Assembly (NCBI RefSeq): GCF_048264025.1
Contig: NZ_JBLXDN010000004.1
Location: forward strand, 62,001 to 126,000
Source: Nitrincola sp048264025
GTDB lineage: Bacteria > Pseudomonadota > Gammaproteobacteria > Pseudomonadales > Balneatricaceae
Reading direction: 5' to 3'
DNA length: 64,000 nt
Under the pieces are notes generated by a model. That model saw nothing but the letters and a program-made list of their open reading frames with translations, made no database searches and was not told where the DNA came from. The translations under genes and the position numbers were made by a program. Every line of letters begins with the position of its first letter. The first letter of the stretch is position 1. Of this stretch, positions 61,010 through 64,000 are shown piece by piece.

Positions 61010-61384
61010 ATGATGCATGTGTTAGCGGTAGCCCTGGGAGGCGCACTGGGTGCTTCGGCACGTTACTGGCTGTCATCCTGGCTTAACACCAGTGATTCAC
61101 GCCTGCCATTAGGCACACTGAGTGTTAACCTGTTGGGCTCATTACTAATGGGCGTGGCGTTTGTGCTGATTATGGAAAAAGCCCGCCTGTCTCCTGAGAT
61201 GCGCCCCTTGCTAATGACCGGCTTGCTGGGCGGTTTCACTACCTTCTCTACCTTCTCGCTGGAAGCCGTTACGCTACTGAATGAAGGGCACCTTGGTGCA
61301 GCGCTGATTTATATCTTATTGAGTGTTATCCTTTGCATAACGGCCCTTTATCTTGGCCTGTGGTTTACCCGTTTATTCTTTTAA
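61010..61384 (+). CDS. crcB: Fluoride channel CrcB/Fluc
   Basis: A 124-residue membrane protein with four hydrophobic helices. Family motifs: Gly-Gly-Ala-Leu-Gly-Ala-Ser-Ala-Arg-Tyr, Thr-Leu-Ser-Val-Asn-Leu-Leu-Gly-Ser with the pore Asn, and Gly-Gly-Phe-Thr-Thr-Phe-Ser-Thr-Phe-Ser with the Phe box. It forms a dual-topology dimer that exports fluoride. No fluoride riboswitch is visible in the 24-base gap before it. Confidence 0.95.
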   Translation: MMHVLAVALGGALGASARYWLSSWLNTSDSRLPLGTLSVNLLGSLLMGVAFVLIMEKARLSPEMRPLLMTGLLGGFTTFSTFSLEAVTLLNEGHLGAALIYILLSVILCITALYLGLWFTRLFF

Positions 61385-61420
61385 CCCGACAGATTCATAC
61401 TGTGACAGGAAGAGTCTTGC

Positions 61421-62695
61421 ATGCTTGATCCGAAAATTGTTCGTGCGAACCCGGAAGAAATTACCCGGCTATTGAAGAAAAAAGGTTTTGAATTTCCGCT
61501 TGAGCGTTTCAGTGCGTTGGAAGAGCAGCGCCGTAAACTGCAAGTAGATACCGAAAGTCTGCAAAATGAGCGCAATACCCGCTCAAAAAGCATCGGTAAG
61601 GCCAAGGCATCGGGTGAAGACATCGCACCCTTGCTGGCTGAAGTCGGGCAGTTAGGTGACAAACTGGATCAGGCCAAAGCGGCCCTGCAAACACTTCAGG
61701 CCGAACTGGATGATCTGCTGTTGGGTATTCCCAATTTGCCGGATGAAAGCGTCCCTGAAGGAGCCTCTGAAGAGGATAATGTTGAAGTCCGTCTTTGGGG
61801 CACGTTACCCAGCTTTGACTTTGATCCGCAGGACCATGTATCCCTGGGTGAGCGTGATACCCAACTGGACTTTGAAACGGCGGCCAAGCTGACCGGCTCT
61901 CGCTTTGCCGTTATGCGGGGTTCACTGGCACGCCTGCACCGTGCCCTGGCGCAGTTTATGCTGGACACCCACACAGCCAGCCACGGTTATACCGAAGTGA
62001 ATGTGCCGTTTATGGTGAATGCCGATTCACTGACGGGTACCGGCCAGCTACCCAAGTTTGAAGAAGACCTGTTCAAGCTGCCCTTTGGTGATCGCTCTTA
62101 CTACCTGATTCCAACAGCGGAAGTGCCCGTCACCAATCTGGTTCGTGATCAAATTGTTGATGCAGCCGCACTGCCACTGAAATTTGTCGCGCATACGCCT
62201 TGCTTCCGCTCCGAAGCGGGTGCCTCTGGGCGTGACACCCGTGGCATGATTCGTCAGCATCAGTTTGAAAAAGTTGAACTGGTTAATATGGTGGAGCCAT
62301 CAAGCTCTATGCAAGCGCTTGAAGAGCTAACGGCACACGCTGAACGTATTTTACAATTACTGGTGTTGCCTTACCGCGTCGTGAACCTCTGCGGCGGGGA
62401 TATGGGTTTTGGCGCCACTAAAACCTACGATATTGAAGTCTGGCTGCCAGGGCAGCAGAAGTACCGGGAAATATCCTCTTGCTCCAACATGGGCGATTTT
62501 CAGGCACGTAGAATGCTGGCGCGCTGGCGTAATCCTGAAACCGGCAAGCCCGAACTGCTGCACACATTGAATGGTTCAGGCCTGGCTGTCGGTCGTACGC
62601 TAGTCGCGGTGATGGAAAACTATCAGCAGGCTGATGGCAAGATTCGGGTACCAGATGTGCTGTTGCCGTATATGGGCGGCATTACCCATGTTTAA
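61421..62695 (+). CDS. serS: Seryl-tRNA synthetase
   Basis: A 424-residue class II synthetase: an N-terminal tRNA-binding coiled coil (about 30-100), then motif 2 Phe-Arg-Ser-Glu-Ala-Gly-Ala-Ser-Gly-Arg-Asp-Thr-Arg-Gly and motif 3 Gly-Leu-Ala-Val-Gly-Arg. The Thr-Ala-Glu-Val-Pro serine-pocket motif is present. It charges tRNA-Ser and tRNA-Sec. It follows crcB by 36 bases in the same direction. Confidence 0.97.
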   Translation: MLDPKIVRANPEEITRLLKKKGFEFPLERFSALEEQRRKLQVDTESLQNERNTRSKSIGKAKASGEDIAPLLAEVGQLGDKLDQAKAALQTLQAELDDLLLGIPNLPDESVPEGASEEDNVEVRLWGTLPSFDFDPQDHVSLGERDTQLDFETAAKLTGSRFAVMRGSLARLHRALAQFMLDTHTASHGYTEVNVPFMVNADSLTGTGQLPKFEEDLFKLPFGDRSYYLIPTAEVPVTNLVRDQIVDAAALPLKFVAHTPCFRSEAGASGRDTRGMIRQHQFEKVELVNMVEPSSSMQALEELTAHAERILQLLVLPYRVVNLCGGDMGFGATKTYDIEVWLPGQQKYREISSCSNMGDFQARRMLARWRNPETGKPELLHTLNGSGLAVGRTLVAVMENYQQADGKIRVPDVLLPYMGGITHV

Positions 62696-62708
62696 CAGGG
62701 GCTAACAG

Positions 62709-63926
62709 ATGAAGACACACTACGATATCGTGATTGTTGGGGGCGGTATGGTCGGTTCGGCCATCGCCTGTGCGCTGGGCAATAGTCGCTATCAGGTCGC
62801 GGTGATAGAGCACGAGTATCCTGAGGCATTCGAGTTCTCACAACCGCAGGATCTTCGCGTGTCTGCGATTAGTGTGGCGTCAGAAAACCTGTTACGTAAC
62901 CTGGGTGCCTGGGAAGGGATTACCTCGCGTCGACTCTGCCCTTATCAGCGCATGAAGGTATGGGAATCCAGCGAGTCCATGGCTTCAACTGAGTTCAAGT
63001 CCGACGAAGTCGGGGAGCCCTGGCTGGGCAATATCGTCGAAAATCGTATCACCCAGCTGGCGCTGCTGGAAACCCTGAAGCGCTTTGATAATATCGACTT
63101 GATCTGTCCTGCTAAGGTGCAAGCGATTGATTACTCGCCGGGTTCCAGTCTGGTTCAGCTCGAAGGTGGGCGTGAGTTAGTCGCACGTTTGCTGATCGGT
63201 GCCGACGGTGGGGAATCCAGAGTACGCCAGGCGGCCGGTATCGGTATTCATAAGTGGGACTACAACCAGCACGCACTGGTTGCCTCAGTAGTGACTGACT
63301 ATCCGCAGCAGGATATTACCTGGCAGCAGTTTACCCCCACCGGTCCCTTGGCCTTTCTGCCGCTGACAGGTAATCAGGGCTCAGTGGTGTGGTACAACAC
63401 CCCCGATGAGGTGAAACGTTTACTCAGTCTGTCCGACACTGATTTTCTACAAGAGCTGCATAAGACCTTCCCTGACTGTCTGGGTCAGATCAATCAGGTG
63501 CTTGAGCGCGGCTTTTTCCCGCTACGCCGTCAACATGCATTGACCTATGTACAAGAGGGCGTCGCGCTGGCTGGCGATGCAGCCCATATGATCCATCCGT
63601 TAGCCGGGCAGGGGGTTAATATTGGCTTTATGGATGCCGCTATGTTGGCCGAGGTGCTGCTGGATGTGCAGGACCAGGGCGATGCGTTCTACAGTCAAGC
63701 GACTCTGGCCCGTTACGAACAGGCACGGCGCAACCAAAACCTGCTAATGATGCAGTCGATGGATATGTTCTACCGTGTGTTCAGCAATAACCTGCTACCC
63801 TTAAAGATCATTCGCAATCTTGGCCTGGGTTTGGCGGAACGCCTGCCGTTTGCCAAACCGCGGGTTACCCGCTTTGCCATGGGTCTTGAGGGGCCGGTGC
63901 CCGAATTGGCGCGTCGTGCCGTATAA
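62709..63926 (+). CDS. UbiH/UbiF/VisC-family FAD hydroxylase
   Basis: A 405-residue flavin monooxygenase: FAD dinucleotide motif Gly-Gly-Gly-Met-Val-Gly-Ser, the Gly-Ala-Asp-Gly-Gly-Glu-Ser-Arg-Val-Arg middle motif, and Gly-Asp-Ala-Ala-His-Met-Ile-His-Pro-Leu-Ala-Gly-Gln-Gly. These define ubiquinone-biosynthesis hydroxylases. Which ring position it acts on (UbiH, UbiI or UbiF-like) cannot be decided from sequence reading. It starts 13 bases after serS and may be cotranscribed. Confidence 0.88.
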   Translation: MKTHYDIVIVGGGMVGSAIACALGNSRYQVAVIEHEYPEAFEFSQPQDLRVSAISVASENLLRNLGAWEGITSRRLCPYQRMKVWESSESMASTEFKSDEVGEPWLGNIVENRITQLALLETLKRFDNIDLICPAKVQAIDYSPGSSLVQLEGGRELVARLLIGADGGESRVRQAAGIGIHKWDYNQHALVASVVTDYPQQDITWQQFTPTGPLAFLPLTGNQGSVVWYNTPDEVKRLLSLSDTDFLQELHKTFPDCLGQINQVLERGFFPLRRQHALTYVQEGVALAGDAAHMIHPLAGQGVNIGFMDAAMLAEVLLDVQDQGDAFYSQATLARYEQARRNQNLLMMQSMDMFYRVFSNNLLPLKIIRNLGLGLAERLPFAKPRVTRFAMGLEGPVPELARRAV

Positions 63927-63966
63927 GCCTTTGCATCGGCGTAAACTTACATTATGAGGCCCGGCT

Positions 63967-64000
63967 ATGACTGATAACGAAGACCTTAAAACACGACTGA
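63967..64000 (+). CDS. Start of a further gene (3' end outside window)
   Basis: An ATG at 63967 opens a frame (Met-Thr-Asp-Asn-Glu-Asp-Leu-Lys-Thr-Arg-Leu) that continues to the window edge without a stop; GAGG lies 8 bases upstream. It is 40 bases after the hydroxylase on the same strand. Eleven residues are too few to name a product. Confidence 0.5.
   Translation, partial: MTDNEDLKTRL

Noticed and set aside
61385..61420. Riboswitch or T-box before serS or a fluoride riboswitch before crcB
   Set aside because: The gaps are 36 and 24 bases, too short for these structures.
1..64000. CRISPR arrays, insertion sequences, prophage or integrase genes
   Set aside because: No regularly spaced repeats, transposase or integrase motifs were seen in any gene or gap.

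Overview
The window reads as a chromosome segment of a marine-type gammaproteobacterium, most likely of the Oceanospirillales/Pseudomonadales kind. The evidence is gene order and gene types. There is a cspD-clpS-clpA-infA-aat-trxB-ftsK-lolA-rarA-serS block and an rluE-mnmA-hflD-purB block, both recognisable from Escherichia coli and relatives. There is also an mltD-gloB-yafS-rnhA-dnaQ block, a long (531-residue) isocitrate lyase of the Pseudomonas/Acinetobacter type, and a SapC/IalB complement. Base composition looks near 50% G+C. The genus is not identified. I see no tRNA or rRNA genes, insertion sequences, CRISPR arrays or prophage.

Bases 1-8777 are the accessory part and the most interesting. 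They hold the 3' end of a large filamentous-haemagglutinin-like surface or secreted protein, followed in one tight, partly overlapping operon by six genes. These encode a DUF3467 protein, a cytoplasmic GAF domain fused to a HlyD-type adaptor, a PqqD-like domain fused to a membrane site-2 (M50) protease and a HlyD-like arm, a SecA paralogue lacking most of the SecA C-terminal half, a secreted HlyD-type protein, and a SapC-family protein. No ABC or RND pump is encoded with them. I infer a dedicated export or surface-assembly machine for the giant protein.

Bases 8993-34472 carry mostly housekeeping genes. They are an IalB-like periplasmic protein, an EAL phosphodiesterase, a DUF4442 protein, a yejABE peptide importer without its ATPase, mltD, gloB, a yafS-like methyltransferase, rnhA, dnaQ, a short nudC, an SCP2-domain protein and sohB. 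A TetR regulator / YkuD protein / nagZ operon follows, probably for cell-wall recycling. Then come cydDC, two HDOD signalling proteins flanking an omega-amidase, the GTPase ylqF, a small basic protein, a threonine aldolase, an EamA transporter and an Lrp-family regulator.

Bases 34500-42342 are a five-gene operon in which every junction overlaps: outer-membrane factor, adaptor, RND pump, OmpR-type regulator and histidine kinase. A direct heptamer repeat upstream looks like the regulator's own binding site. Convergent to it is aceA, with a 441-base leader carrying two near-identical 15-base palindromes of the HexR/RccR type.

Bases 44544-64000 are core genes. The minus-strand run is roxA, trmJ, purB, hflD, mnmA, rluE and cspD; rluE appears to start at an ATC codon. 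Divergent from it are clpS-clpA, then infA, bpt, aat and trxB on the minus strand, giving a compact N-degron proteolysis cluster (ClpS, ClpA, Bpt, Aat). The window ends with ftsK, lolA, rarA, crcB, serS, a UbiH-family hydroxylase and the first codons of one more gene.
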